Below are positions 1 to 7,490 of a stretch of 26,422 nucleotides of DNA, one piece after another. Position 1 is the first letter of the stretch. Each line of letters opens with the position of its first letter. The stretch covers positions 1-26,422 of the forward strand of contig DEDT01000058.1 of the NCBI GenBank assembly GCA_002350105.1, in the 5' to 3' direction. The position numbers and the translations under genes are program-made. Source of the DNA: Selenomonadaceae bacterium UBA2897. Lineage in GTDB: Bacteria; Bacillota; Negativicutes; Selenomonadales; Selenomonadaceae. The notes beneath the pieces were generated by a model. The model saw only the letters and a list, made by a program, of their open reading frames with translations. It had not been told where the DNA came from and did no database searches.

Positions 1-422
1 GCGCGGCGCAGCACGCCGCCCTCCACAGAGCGCAACGGGAACACATGGCCCGGACGGCGGAAGGAAGCCGGTTTCGCCTTCGGGTCGAGCAGCTTGCGGA
101 TGGTGTGGCAGCGCTCAAAGGCCGAAATGCCCGTATCCGTGTCGTAGGCGTCGATAGAAACCGTGAAGGCCGTCTCGTGGTTATCCGTGTTGTTTGCGAC
201 CATCTGGCCGATCTGCAGTTCATCGAGACGCTTGCCGTCGACGGGCGTGCAGATAAGTCCTTTGGCATAGGTTGCCATGAAGTTCACATCCTCCGGCGTG
301 ACGGTCTCGGCCGCCACGATAAGGTCGCCCTCGTTCTCGCGATCCTCGTCATCGACGACCACGATCATCCTGCCGTTCCTGATGTCTGCGATGGCTTCCT
401 CCACCGTTGCAAAATCTGACAT
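1..422 (-). CDS. ribBA: RibBA, DHBP synthase / GTP cyclohydrolase II (N-terminal part, cut by window start)
   Basis: The first 140 residues of 3,4-dihydroxy-2-butanone-4-phosphate synthase are readable. This enzyme turns ribulose 5-phosphate into the four-carbon precursor of riboflavin. The family signature DDEDRENEGDLI sits at residues 24-35 (metal/substrate loop), followed by a typical RibB core (FMATYAKGLICTPV; RPGHVFPLR near the window edge). The ATG at 422 has a strong AGAGGAGG site six bases upstream. The frame stays open to the window edge, so the C-terminus is missing. In Firmicutes this gene is usually the fused ribBA, with GTP cyclohydrolase II in the C-terminal half; that half is not visible, so a stand-alone ribB is possible. 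It lies 49 bp downstream of ribE in the FMN-riboswitch operon. Confidence 0.93.
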   Translation of the reverse strand, partial: MSDFATVEEAIADIRNGRMIVVVDDEDRENEGDLIVAAETVTPEDVNFMATYAKGLICTPVDGKRLDELQIGQMVANNTDNHETAFTVSIDAYDTDTGISAFERCHTIRKLLDPKAKPASFRRPGHVFPLRSVEGGVLRR

Positions 423-471
423 ATTGTTCCTCCTCTATGGCAGGGGCAGAGCCAGGCTCCACCCGCTGATT

Positions 472-1122
472 TCAATAAAATCCGTTAGCCTGCAGAAAAT
501 CCGTCGTCAGCTCTTCCTGGGGCTGCGCCTTCTCCTGCTCCGCACTCTGCAGACGCAAAAGCTTCAGCGCGTACTTGCCGAGGATATCCGTCTCGATGTT
601 GAGCAAATCCCCCGGCTTCTTCGCGTGCAGGTTCGTGACCTCCCGCGTGTGCGGGATAAGGCTAACGGTGAAATCCGTACCCGTGACGCCCGCGACCGTG
701 AGGCTGATGCCATCGAGAGCTACCGAGCCCTTCTCCACAATGCCGCGCAGAATTTCCGGTCTGGCACTCACCTGCAGCCACAGCGCGTTGCCCTCGGCAC
801 GGAAGCTCTGGATCGTGCCCGTACCATCGATGTGGCCCGAGACGAAATGGCCGCCCAATCGCGTCGTCGGCAACAGCGCCCGCTCCAGATTCACCGGACT
901 GCCTGCGCCGAGATTTGCCAGCGACGTGCGCCGCACGGTCTCGGGCATGACGTCCGCCATGAAATGTTCTGGCGAGAAATCCGTCACCGTGAGGCAAATG
1001 CCATTAACTGCGATACTGTCGCCCACATGAGCATCTGTGAGCACCGTATGCGCGGCGATGTCGAGCACGCCCCCGCCGATGCGGCGCACACTGCCGACCT
1101 CTTCAATAATCCCCGTAAACAA
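472..1122 (-). CDS. ribE: Riboflavin synthase, alpha chain
   Basis: This 216-aa cytosolic enzyme dismutates two 6,7-dimethyl-8-ribityllumazines to give riboflavin. It begins with the invariant MFTGIIEEVG and shows the two tandem lumazine-binding barrels. The first carries NGICLTV near residues 40-46. The second follows GGHFVSGHIDGTG near residues 91-103 and carries the matching DGISLTV. Length is normal for the family. The start is a TTG (1120-1122) because MFTGII is fixed by homology; a GAGGT site overlaps the ribD stop just upstream. The gap to ribD is only 9 bp, so translation is probably coupled. It is the second gene of the riboswitch-controlled riboflavin operon. The name ribE follows common usage; some species call it ribC or ribB. 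Confidence 0.95.
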   Translation of the reverse strand: MFTGIIEEVGSVRRIGGGVLDIAAHTVLTDAHVGDSIAVNGICLTVTDFSPEHFMADVMPETVRRTSLANLGAGSPVNLERALLPTTRLGGHFVSGHIDGTGTIQSFRAEGNALWLQVSARPEILRGIVEKGSVALDGISLTVAGVTGTDFTVSLIPHTREVTNLHAKKPGDLLNIETDILGKYALKLLRLQSAEQEKAQPQEELTTDFLQANGFY

Positions 1123-1131
1123 GCACTTACC

Positions 1132-2229
1132 TCATTTCTTCCGGACATAGCCGGAGAGCAGTACATCTGGACCAATCATCTGAGCCTGCAGGCCGCGCAG
1201 CTGCACGGCCTCACTGAGATGTGCAAAACCCGCGCCCTCCACCGGCGTGATGGCCGCGCGGCCGCCGATGATTTTCGGCGCGACGAAGGCCAGTACCTTG
1301 TCGACCAGCCCTGCCTGCAGCAGGGAGAAATTCACGCTGCCGCCACCCTCGACGAGCAGGGAGCAGATTTCCTGTTCGCCGAGCTTCTGCATGAGCAGGG
1401 GCAGGTCGACGTGCGGCCCCTCGCCCGCTGTGATGACCGTCGCGCCCTGCTCCACCAGTGCCTGCACGCGCTCCTTGGGAGCCTGCGCCGTCACGGCGAT
1501 GATGGTCTCGGCCTGCTCATCCGTGACCAATTTCGCATCCAGTGGCGTGCGCGCCTGACTATCGAGCACAATGCGCACGGGATTTTTGCCCGCGCGATCC
1601 GGCAGGCGCGTCGTGAGGCTCGGATCATCATGCAACACAGTGCCGATGCCCACGAGAATACCATCGCAGCTGTCGCGCAGCTCGTGCGTGTACTCCCGCG
1701 CCTCGGGGCTCGTGATCCACTGCGACTCACCCGCAGCCGTCGCAATCTTGCCATCGAGCGTCATCGCTGTCTTAAGGATGACGAAGGGACGCTTCTGTGT
1801 AATCCAGTGCAGGAAAACCTCGTTGAGCCTGCGGCACTCATCCTCCAGCACGCCGCATTTTACTTCGATGCCTGCATCCTGCAGAATCTTGATTCCCTTG
1901 CCCGCCACCAGCGGATTCGGGTCTCCCATGCCGATGACGACGCGCCGGATTCCCGCCTCGGCCACAGCCTTGGCGCAGGGGCCCGTGCGACCATAATGCG
2001 CGCAGGGCTCCAGCGTCACATAGAGCGTCGCCCCCTCGGCCAGTTCACCCGCCATGCGCAGGGCATGAATCTCGGCATGCGGCGTACCCGCCTCCCGATG
2101 CCAGCCCGCAGCGATGACGTGACCATCGCGCACGATGACAGCACCAACGAGCGGATTCGGCGACGTGCGTCCCGTAGCGTTGCGCGCGAGGGCGAGCGCC
2201 TGCCGCATGAAATCTTCATCGCTTTGCAA
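1132..2229 (-). CDS. ribD: RibD, bifunctional pyrimidine deaminase / reductase
   Basis: RibD catalyses two successive steps of riboflavin synthesis: deamination of the pyrimidine from GTP, then reduction of its ribosyl group. The N-terminal cytidine-deaminase-like domain (about residues 1-145) has the zinc motif HAE at 51-53 and PCAHYGRTGPC at 75-85. The C-terminal reductase domain begins near PFVILKTAMTLDGKIA and ends with LLVEGGG and KIIGG. I choose a TTG start at 2229 (365 aa): it is preceded by AGGAAG, gives the usual N-terminus (DEDFMRQALALA), and lies downstream of the riboswitch terminator. Upstream in-frame ATGs would put coding sequence through the terminator hairpin and lack a good ribosome binding site. 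First gene of the rib operon. Confidence 0.94.
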   Translation of the reverse strand: MQSDEDFMRQALALARNATGRTSPNPLVGAVIVRDGHVIAAGWHREAGTPHAEIHALRMAGELAEGATLYVTLEPCAHYGRTGPCAKAVAEAGIRRVVIGMGDPNPLVAGKGIKILQDAGIEVKCGVLEDECRRLNEVFLHWITQKRPFVILKTAMTLDGKIATAAGESQWITSPEAREYTHELRDSCDGILVGIGTVLHDDPSLTTRLPDRAGKNPVRIVLDSQARTPLDAKLVTDEQAETIIAVTAQAPKERVQALVEQGATVITAGEGPHVDLPLLMQKLGEQEICSLLVEGGGSVNFSLLQAGLVDKVLAFVAPKIIGGRAAITPVEGAGFAHLSEAVQLRGLQAQMIGPDVLLSGYVRKK

Positions 2230-2261
2230 ACTACCACTTCCTGCCAATTCCAAAACGCCAT

Positions 2262-2300
2262 AACAAAAAGCGCCGATGAACATTCTCATCGGCGCCTGTT
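2262..2300 (-). terminator. Terminator of the FMN riboswitch
   Basis: Reading the minus strand, a 10-bp perfect stem GCGCCGATGA / TCATCGGCGC (2286-2295 with 2270-2279) closes a 6-base loop and is followed by a run of five T. It sits between the FMN aptamer and the ribD ribosome binding site, the normal place for the OFF-state terminator of a transcriptional FMN riboswitch. Confidence 0.88.
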
Positions 2301-2337
2301 TCCTATCTATGTGCATGATAAAACCATGCTAACATAT

Positions 2338-2473
2338 CTTTCTCATCCAGACTTAAAAGCAGCACAGGCTGTTTCATACTGTCGGCTCTGGAATCACACC
2401 AGATCGTGCTCCCCTTTCGGGTCGCTCGCGGGCTCTACCGCCGGTGGGGATTCTCACCCCGCCTCAAGAGATG
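2338..2473 (-). promoter_or_regulatory. FMN riboswitch (RFN element)
   Basis: The minus strand holds the conserved RFN blocks in order: GGCGGGGTGAGAATCCCCACC, then CGGCGGTAGAGCCCGCGAGC, then a GATCTGGTGTGATTCCAG stem, then GAGCCGACAGT, and finally GTCTGGATGAGAAAGA. These match the FMN aptamer closely. It lies between a consensus promoter (2489-2517) and the terminator at 2262-2300, upstream of ribD. FMN binding is known to favour the terminator, so flavin should switch off ribD-ribE-ribBA. Confidence 0.96.
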
Positions 2474-2488
2474 TCATATCATGGGTAC

Positions 2489-2517
2489 ATCATAGCATTT
2501 ACCTTCCTTATTGTCAA
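2489..2517 (-). promoter_or_regulatory. Sigma-A promoter of the rib operon
   Basis: TTGACA (2512-2517) and TATGAT (2489-2494) read on the minus strand, separated by exactly 17 bp. The start point falls just before the FMN riboswitch. Confidence 0.85.
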
Positions 2518-2532
2518 GCTGCCTGCCACTCC

Positions 2533-2748
2533 TCAGGCCTCGCGCAGCTTGCGGCGGATCTTCTCCTGGTTCAGGCGGAGCAGCTTGCCTGCGCTGCCTG
2601 CCGCATACAGGCCATCCTTCAGCCGCAGCAGGAGTCCCGTCTTGCCAGTATCGGTCTCAATCACCCCTTTCACCTCGGAGCACTCGGGTAAAGGTCTGTC
2701 GCCCCAGAACAACGACTTTGACATGGCTTTCAACTTGCTGATCCTCAT
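2533..2748 (-). CDS. Small conserved-looking protein of unknown function (71 aa)
   Basis: I do not recognise this protein. The ATG at 2748 is preceded by GGAGGG at a good distance, which supports translation. An upstream in-frame extension would run through a long inverted repeat and is unlikely. The protein is basic and probably cytosolic: lysine/arginine-rich at both ends, no signal peptide or membrane segment, with a central stretch (VKGVIETDTGKTGLLLRLKDG) that suggests a small beta-rich fold, and a helical basic tail (LNQEKIRRKLREA). It lies between accC and the rib promoter on the same strand, 166 bp after the accC stop, so it could be read through from the pxp-acc operon. Nucleic-acid binding is possible from its charge, but this is a guess. 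Confidence 0.55.
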   Translation of the reverse strand: MRISKLKAMSKSLFWGDRPLPECSEVKGVIETDTGKTGLLLRLKDGLYAAGSAGKLLRLNQEKIRRKLREA

Positions 2749-2802
2749 ACACGTACCCTCCAAATATGAAATTTTCTTATGGATACCCCTGCTTTCTATT
2801 TC

Positions 2803-2839
2803 TTCGTACCTGGTGGAAAATCCTCCACCAGGTAGCGAA
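2803..2839. repeat. Long inverted repeat in the leader of the 71-aa gene
   Basis: TACCTGGTGGA (2807-2817) and TCCACCAGGTA (2824-2834) form a perfect 11-bp stem with a 6-base loop. Flanking TTCG/CGAA extends it by 4 bp around a single bulged base. T-rich sequence precedes it and A-rich sequence follows it on both strands, so it lacks the 3' U-tract of an intrinsic terminator. It may be an operator, an RNA processing site or a stability hairpin. Confidence 0.6.
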
Positions 2840-2914
2840 AAAATTACGATAGATTTATATTGCAAGGATAACCTTTGTGTGTATGATAGCAAATCCGTCT
2901 GAAATAAGGATGAA

Positions 2915-4258
2915 TTACCCGATATGCATCACCTTGGACAGGAAAGACGTGTCATACTCCCCTTTGAGGAAGGCCGGCGTCTCGATAATGCTTTTATGGA
3001 AATCCGCTGTGGAAGTGATGCCCTCGATAATGAGCTCATGCAGCGCACGGCGCATCCGATGGATGGCCTCATCGCGATCCTTGCCCCATGCGATGACCTT
3101 GGCCAGCATGGAATCATAGTATGGTGACACCTGCATCCCGTTGTAGATAGCACTGTCCACACGCACGCCCAGGCCATTGGGCAGATGGCAAAACGAAATT
3201 CTGCCCGGAGATGGGCAAAAATCATGCTGCGGATCCTCCGCATTGATACGGCATTCGATAGCTGCCCCGTGCACCGGGACGCTGCTGCCTGACATAGGCA
3301 GTGCCTCACCGGCAGCTGCGATGAGCTGGAGTTTCACGATATCATAGCCTGAAACACGTTCCGTAATCGGATGCTCGACCTGAATGCGCGTGTTCATTTC
3401 CAAAAAATAGAACGCGTCGTTGGTTACGAGGAATTCCACCGTGCCGACGCCAGAGTAATGAACCGTCCTGGCCGCCCGGATGGCCGCTTTCTGCATGCGC
3501 AGGCGCATTTCATCGCTGATGCCATGCGCGGGGGCTTCCTCCAGCAGTTTCTGGTGCCGCCTCTGAATCGAACAATCGCGATCGCCCAAAGCTACGACAT
3601 GGCCGAAATCATCCGCTGCCAGCTGTACCTCAATGTGCCGTGGACCGATGAGCAGTTTTTCCATATAGACATCGCCGCAGCCAAACGCGGCTTCTGCCTC
3701 TTGGCGGGCCTGGGGATAGACCGCCAGCAGCTCTTTTTCACTGCGGGCCTCTTTCATCCCCTTGCCACCACCGCCTGCCGAAGCCTTCACCAGAACGGGA
3801 TAGCCGATGCGGCGCGCTACGGCAGCGGCTTCATCCACGGATGTCACCAGGCCATCGCTGCCTGGCACAACCGGTACATCGGCGGCCATCATCGTACGTT
3901 TTGCATTATCCTTGTCCCCCATTTTCCGGATAGCATCGGCATCCGGCCCGATAAACTTGATGCCCTGCTTCGCGCACAGCGCTGCAAAGGTCGCATTCTC
4001 GGACAAAAAACCATAGCCGGGATGTATGGCCTCTGCCCCGGTCTTCTGTGCCGCCATGATAATTGCCGCCATATCGAGGTAGCTCTGCGCCGCGGGGGCC
4101 GGGCCAATCGCCACTGCCTCATCAGCCAGCCGTACGTGGAGCGCATCGCGGTCAGCCGCCGAATAAACCGCAACTGTCGCGATGCCCATTTCCCGGCACG
4201 TGCGAATGATGCGGATGGCTATCTCGCCCCGATTGGCAATCAAAATTTTCTTAAACAT
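2915..4258 (-). CDS. accC: Biotin carboxylase (AccC-like)
   Basis: This 447-aa enzyme uses ATP and bicarbonate to carboxylate the biotin on a carrier protein. It starts MFKKILIANRGEIAIRI, has the ATP-grasp glycine loop KASAGGGGKGM at about 158-168, HxE/metal and biotin-site motifs (RRHQKLLEEAP near 233-243), and EMNTRIQVEHPITE at 287-300, a signature of biotin-dependent carboxylases. The ATG at 4258 follows GAGGAG by seven bases. It is the last gene of the pxpA-to-accC operon, 39 bp after accB. Its neighbours are PxpB/PxpC rather than fatty-acid genes, so it may charge a carrier for a non-acetyl-CoA carboxylase. Whether it also serves acetyl-CoA carboxylase depends on whether the genome has a second accBC. 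Confidence 0.93.
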   Translation of the reverse strand: MFKKILIANRGEIAIRIIRTCREMGIATVAVYSAADRDALHVRLADEAVAIGPAPAAQSYLDMAAIIMAAQKTGAEAIHPGYGFLSENATFAALCAKQGIKFIGPDADAIRKMGDKDNAKRTMMAADVPVVPGSDGLVTSVDEAAAVARRIGYPVLVKASAGGGGKGMKEARSEKELLAVYPQARQEAEAAFGCGDVYMEKLLIGPRHIEVQLAADDFGHVVALGDRDCSIQRRHQKLLEEAPAHGISDEMRLRMQKAAIRAARTVHYSGVGTVEFLVTNDAFYFLEMNTRIQVEHPITERVSGYDIVKLQLIAAAGEALPMSGSSVPVHGAAIECRINAEDPQHDFCPSPGRISFCHLPNGLGVRVDSAIYNGMQVSPYYDSMLAKVIAWGKDRDEAIHRMRRALHELIIEGITSTADFHKSIIETPAFLKGEYDTSFLSKVMHIG

Positions 4259-4297
4259 ACTTTGGCTCCTCACGCTCTACCCCACGGCAAAAATAGT

Positions 4298-4765
4298 TTA
4301 CGCACGTTTCAGTTGGAAAAGCGGCTGCCCGTACTCGACCATTTCGCCGTCTTCTGCCAAAACTGCCACGATTTCACCAGCAGCCGGTGCCTTAACCTCA
4401 TTAAATAATTTCATGACCTCAACCAGGCCGACCACCTGTCCAGCCTCAACGTGGCTGCCCACATTCACATATGGTTCTCCGCCAGGTTCCGAAGAGCGAT
4501 AGAACGTTCCGAGCACCGGCGCACCGATGTTTTCGCTGCCCGTATCAGACGTCACGGCTGCCGCAGCAGCTGGTACTTTTTCCTCCTCCGCCGGCTGGGA
4601 TACAGATACCGCTGGCACAGCGGTGGACGCTGCCGTTGCTGTCGCTGCCGGCAATTTCTTCAGGACCAGTTCCGTACCATCGGCCTGCAGGCGGAATTCT
4701 GCGAGATTTGAGGCTGCTACCTTATCGATGAGCGCCATGATATCGCTTATTTTCAAATTATCCAT
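4298..4765 (-). CDS. accB: Biotin carboxyl carrier protein (AccB-like)
   Basis: This 155-aa carrier shuttles carboxyl groups between biotin carboxylase and a carboxyltransferase. The N-terminal helix region (MDNLKISDIMALIDKV) is typical of BCCP. An Ala/Pro/Val-rich flexible linker spans about 38-75, and the C-terminal biotinyl domain covers about 80-155, with EVMKLFNEV placing the biotinylated lysine at 119. The usual EAMKM/EAMKL motif is here EVMKL, a mild variant. A GTG at 4774 overlaps the pxpC stop by 4 bp and is an alternative start; I prefer the ATG at 4765 because AAAGGA is too close to the GTG. The very tight linkage to pxpC suggests translational coupling and a shared complex. Confidence 0.92.
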   Translation of the reverse strand: MDNLKISDIMALIDKVAASNLAEFRLQADGTELVLKKLPAATATAASTAVPAVSVSQPAEEEKVPAAAAAVTSDTGSENIGAPVLGTFYRSSEPGGEPYVNVGSHVEAGQVVGLVEVMKLFNEVKAPAAGEIVAVLAEDGEMVEYGQPLFQLKRA

Positions 4766-4770
4766 GTCAA

Positions 4771-5793
4771 TCACAATCCTTTACCCAGTGCCAAATGTAC
4801 CGAGCTCTCTACCTCTGCCAGCATGGCACGCTGGTCTCGCAACAATTTTTCCGCTTCGCGCAGCGTGACTTCCTCAAACACGAGCGTATCGCCCGCTTTC
4901 TTTTGTCCCAGGCGAGAAAGGTCCGCCTGGGCGACCTGGGCAATTTTCGGATAGCCCCCCGTCGTCTGCCGATCGGCCATGAGGATGATGGGCTGCCCAT
5001 CCGCTACCTGCACAGTACCAAAGGCGACGGGCTCAGAAATCAGTTCCCGTGGCTGCCTTAGGCACAGCTTGCTGCCCGCCAGCCGATAACCCATGCGGTC
5101 GGATTGGTTGGTCAGGCGGAAGGTACCCTGCGCGAAGAAAGCCTCCAGGCTGTCCGAAGTAAACCAATCGGCCTGAAGGCCGCGCGTCACGCGGATGGGA
5201 CGCATCGTCCGTACAGGTACCATCGGGGTACGCCAGGAAACAGAAATCATTGACGTGGAAATCCTGTGCCCGGTTCCGCGCAACCGGTCCGCCATCGACG
5301 CAGCATCACCGAGGCAAAGCACATCGCCAGCCTGAAGTGCCCTGCCCTGATAGCCGCCGATGCCTGCACGCAGATACGTGCTCTGGCTCCCCATGCGCTG
5401 TGGCACGTGGATACCACCGGCAAAGGCCAGATACGTGCGCGCTCCCGTTCCTTTGCCGGTGCCGTGCAGCGTGAGCACGGCATCCCTCCTGGTCACGAGT
5501 ACCGGCCGATGCATGGGAACGGGCTCATCCGCCAGGGCAGCGGACATATCCGCCCCCGTGAGGGCAAATACCGTTCCTGCGTGAAGTTCCAGCGAGGCGC
5601 CGCACAGCGTCATTTCCAGCGTGCCTGTATCAAGCTGGTTGCCTACGGCGATATTCGCCAGCGCGAGGGAGACGGTATCCATCGCACCGCTCACAATAAT
5701 GCCGTACTTCTGATAACCGTACCGTCCCATATCCTGTACACTCGTCAACAGGCCACTGTCGATAACCTTGATTTTGTTTTGCCGCTGGTTCAC
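4771..5793 (-). CDS. pxpC: 5-oxoprolinase subunit C / biotin-dependent carboxyltransferase family (PxpC, KipA-like)
   Basis: This 340-aa protein has the AHS2 (KipA) domain over nearly its whole length, beginning with the hallmark GLLTSVQDMGRYGYQKYGI and VSGAMD at about residues 14-38, and ending with TTGGYPKIAQVAQADL. The family is homologous to part of the carboxyltransferase region of urea carboxylase. With PxpA and PxpB it forms the prokaryotic ATP-dependent 5-oxoprolinase that opens 5-oxoproline to glutamate. Its ATG overlaps the pxpB stop (ATGA) and its stop overlaps or abuts accB, so the three are likely made together. The placement beside accB-accC makes a true biotin-dependent carboxyltransfer role a serious alternative. 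Confidence 0.9.
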   Translation of the reverse strand: MNQRQNKIKVIDSGLLTSVQDMGRYGYQKYGIIVSGAMDTVSLALANIAVGNQLDTGTLEMTLCGASLELHAGTVFALTGADMSAALADEPVPMHRPVLVTRRDAVLTLHGTGKGTGARTYLAFAGGIHVPQRMGSQSTYLRAGIGGYQGRALQAGDVLCLGDAASMADRLRGTGHRISTSMISVSWRTPMVPVRTMRPIRVTRGLQADWFTSDSLEAFFAQGTFRLTNQSDRMGYRLAGSKLCLRQPRELISEPVAFGTVQVADGQPIILMADRQTTGGYPKIAQVAQADLSRLGQKKAGDTLVFEEVTLREAEKLLRDQRAMLAEVESSVHLALGKGL

Positions 5794-6527
5794 GCCGATT
5801 CACCTGCCTTTTGCAGTGCCTGATATTCTGCCTCATCGATGGCGTAAAAGACCAGTTTGTCGCCTGCGTGCAGCAGAGTTGGATCCTCATCATTCCCGGG
5901 ACGGAACAGTGTCAGCGGCGTCCGCCCGATGATCTGCCAGCCGCCCGGAGTCGCGATGGGATAGATACCCGTCTGCTCACCGGCAATGCCCACCGAGCCC
6001 GCGGGAATGCTGACACGCGGGGATTTGCGGCGCGGCGTCGCGATAGCTTTTGGCAAACCGCCCACATAGGGGAATCCCGGCGCAAAGCCAATCATATACA
6101 CGAGGTAATCCCCTGACGTGTGCTGCCGGACAATATCCGCCTCGCTCACATGATGATAGCTGGCCACATCAGCCATGTCCGGTCCATACGCACCGCCATA
6201 GCATACAGGGACCCGAACCACCCGTGCCTCCTGGGCTGCACTCTTTCCCATGTCACGCAGGATAGCGGCGATATGTTGGCGCGCAACCTGAAAGCCATAG
6301 GGCAGCGCTTCATCCGTCTGTCGCAGCTGCTCTTTCGCCAGTTCCACGGGATCATAAAACACGGTCACATTCGTATAGGCGGCGACGTACTCGATCATAC
6401 CGTGAAACGGCGCCTGAGCCAGGGCATAGCTGAGGGAACGCACCGCTTCATGCACGGCGGGATCGATTTTTGTGCCGAGCGATACCAGAATCGCGGCTTC
6501 GCCCAGGGGATAATACGTCGCCGTCAT
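5790..6527 (-). CDS. pxpB: 5-oxoprolinase subunit B (PxpB, KipI-like)
   Basis: This protein of about 245 aa has the AHS1 (KipI) domain. Hallmarks are MIGFAPGFPYVGGLP in the middle and PRVSIPAGSVGIAGEQTGI followed by YPIATPGGWQIIGRTP in the C-terminal half. PxpB pairs with PxpC; the B. subtilis homologue was first described as KipI, an inhibitor of the sporulation kinase KinA. The start at 6527 (MTATYYPLGEAAIL) matches family N-termini, but its ribosome binding site is poor. An ATG at 6545 would add six residues. The stop overlaps the pxpC start by 4 bp. It is the fourth gene of the seven-gene operon and the middle of the order found in B. subtilis (ycsF-ycsG-ycsI-kipI-kipA). Confidence 0.9.
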   Translation of the reverse strand: MTATYYPLGEAAILVSLGTKIDPAVHEAVRSLSYALAQAPFHGMIEYVAAYTNVTVFYDPVELAKEQLRQTDEALPYGFQVARQHIAAILRDMGKSAAQEARVVRVPVCYGGAYGPDMADVASYHHVSEADIVRQHTSGDYLVYMIGFAPGFPYVGGLPKAIATPRRKSPRVSIPAGSVGIAGEQTGIYPIATPGGWQIIGRTPLTLFRPGNDEDPTLLHAGDKLVFYAIDEAEYQALQKAGESA

Positions 6528-6592
6528 CTTGCCAGATGTACACATACAATCACTTCACTTTTCTGCAAGCCCTGTCTCGTCCGCCAATTGCC

Positions 6593-7414
6593 TCAAAGCA
6601 CGCCGAGACGCGCCTCGCGCAAATCCGTAATGAACATATGACCTGGTGCATGCGTAATCATCAAATTCGGCTTGACCGCCATGGCTACCGCCTGCGGCGT
6701 CACGCCACAGGCCCAAAATACGGGGACCTCCCCCTCCTTGATGGTAACGGGATCGCCGAAATCCGGGTGCATCACGTCCTGAATACCGATATGTTCGGGG
6801 TGGCCAATCTGCACGGGAGAACCATGCACCGCCGGGAATCTCGATGTCACTTCCACGGCACGCACGATATCTTTTTCCGGAATCGGCCGCATCGATACGA
6901 CCAGGGGACCGTGGAAGCGTCCCGCCGGTACACAGGGAATATTCGTCCGGAACATCGGCACGTTGCAATGTTCTTCAATCTGCCTCACGGGAATGCCGTT
7001 CTTCATCAAAGGAAATTCAAACGTAAAGCTGCATCCCAGGACAAAGGCGACGAGATCGTCCTCCCATACATCCTTAAGGTCTGTCACCTCCGCCTCCAGC
7101 TTGCCATAGCGGTAGATGCGATACTTCGGTACATCGGTGCGCAGGTCAGCATCCGGTGCGGCGATCTTCGGCACGGGCGAGCCTGGCTCCGTGACATCGA
7201 GCACGGGGCACGGTTTGGGGTTGCGCTGGCAGAAAAGCAGGAAATCAAAAGCCAGTTCCTTGTGCATAATAGCCAGATTGGCCTGCGCGTAGCCTTCAGC
7301 AATGCCCGAGGTAGGCTTCAGCCATTTGTTCTCCCGAAACAATGCCCGCGCCTCCGCCGGCGTGAGCTCTGCCATCGCCTTATCGGCCTCTGCCGTATCC
7401 TTGATAGACGTCAT
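6593..7414 (-). CDS. Putative hydro-lyase, DUF1445 / D-glutamate cyclase-like (YcsI-like)
   Basis: This 273-aa cytosolic protein belongs to the DUF1445 family (B. subtilis YcsI). Recognisable stretches are KPTSGIAEGYAQANL near the N-terminus, DVWEDDLVAFVLGCSFTFE mid-protein, VSMRPIPEKDI, and the C-terminal GEVPVFWACGVTPQ plus THAPGHMFITDL. Related proteins include the mitochondrial D-glutamate cyclase, which interconverts D-glutamate and 5-oxo-D-proline, so a step linked to 5-oxoproline fits the operon. That activity is inferred, not shown here. The ATG at 7414 is nine bases from AGGAG; the ATG at 7423 is too close to it. It follows the NRAMP-like gene by 76 bp, across a GC-rich hairpin. Confidence 0.85.
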   Translation of the reverse strand: MTSIKDTAEADKAMAELTPAEARALFRENKWLKPTSGIAEGYAQANLAIMHKELAFDFLLFCQRNPKPCPVLDVTEPGSPVPKIAAPDADLRTDVPKYRIYRYGKLEAEVTDLKDVWEDDLVAFVLGCSFTFEFPLMKNGIPVRQIEEHCNVPMFRTNIPCVPAGRFHGPLVVSMRPIPEKDIVRAVEVTSRFPAVHGSPVQIGHPEHIGIQDVMHPDFGDPVTIKEGEVPVFWACGVTPQAVAMAVKPNLMITHAPGHMFITDLREARLGVL

Positions 7415-7445
7415 TTCTGTCATCTCCTGTTTCCATCGAACATAA

Positions 7446-7466
7446 AGGGCGCATATGCTGCGCCCT
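7446..7466. repeat. Intercistronic hairpin in the pxp operon
   Basis: AGGGCGCA (7446-7453) and TGCGCCCT (7459-7466) form a perfect 8-bp GC-rich stem with a 5-base loop, between the NRAMP-like and DUF1445 genes. On the operon strand it is followed only by TTATG, so it is more likely an mRNA-stabilising hairpin or weak attenuator than a full terminator. Confidence 0.55.
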
Positions 7467-7490
7467 GGGAATCCTTTATGCTTTTATGCT

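Noticed and set aside
277..2691. An 804-codon open frame on the plus strand.
   Set aside because: It lies antisense to ribBA, ribE and ribD and crosses the FMN riboswitch; composition is His/Arg/Ala-rich as expected for the opposite strand of GC-rich genes. The minus-strand genes have full family motifs.
2803..2839. Hairpin read as a terminator for accC.
   Set aside because: No U-tract on the 3' side of either strand; flanks are arranged the opposite way.
3371..4408. A 345-codon open frame on the plus strand.
   Set aside because: Antisense to accC and accB, no recognisable domain, no ribosome binding site; a GC-driven shadow.
2915..4765. accB-accC as the standard acetyl-CoA carboxylase operon.
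   Set aside because: Not excluded, but there are no accA/accD or fab genes nearby, and the genes are coupled to pxpC, so a dedicated carboxylase is favoured.
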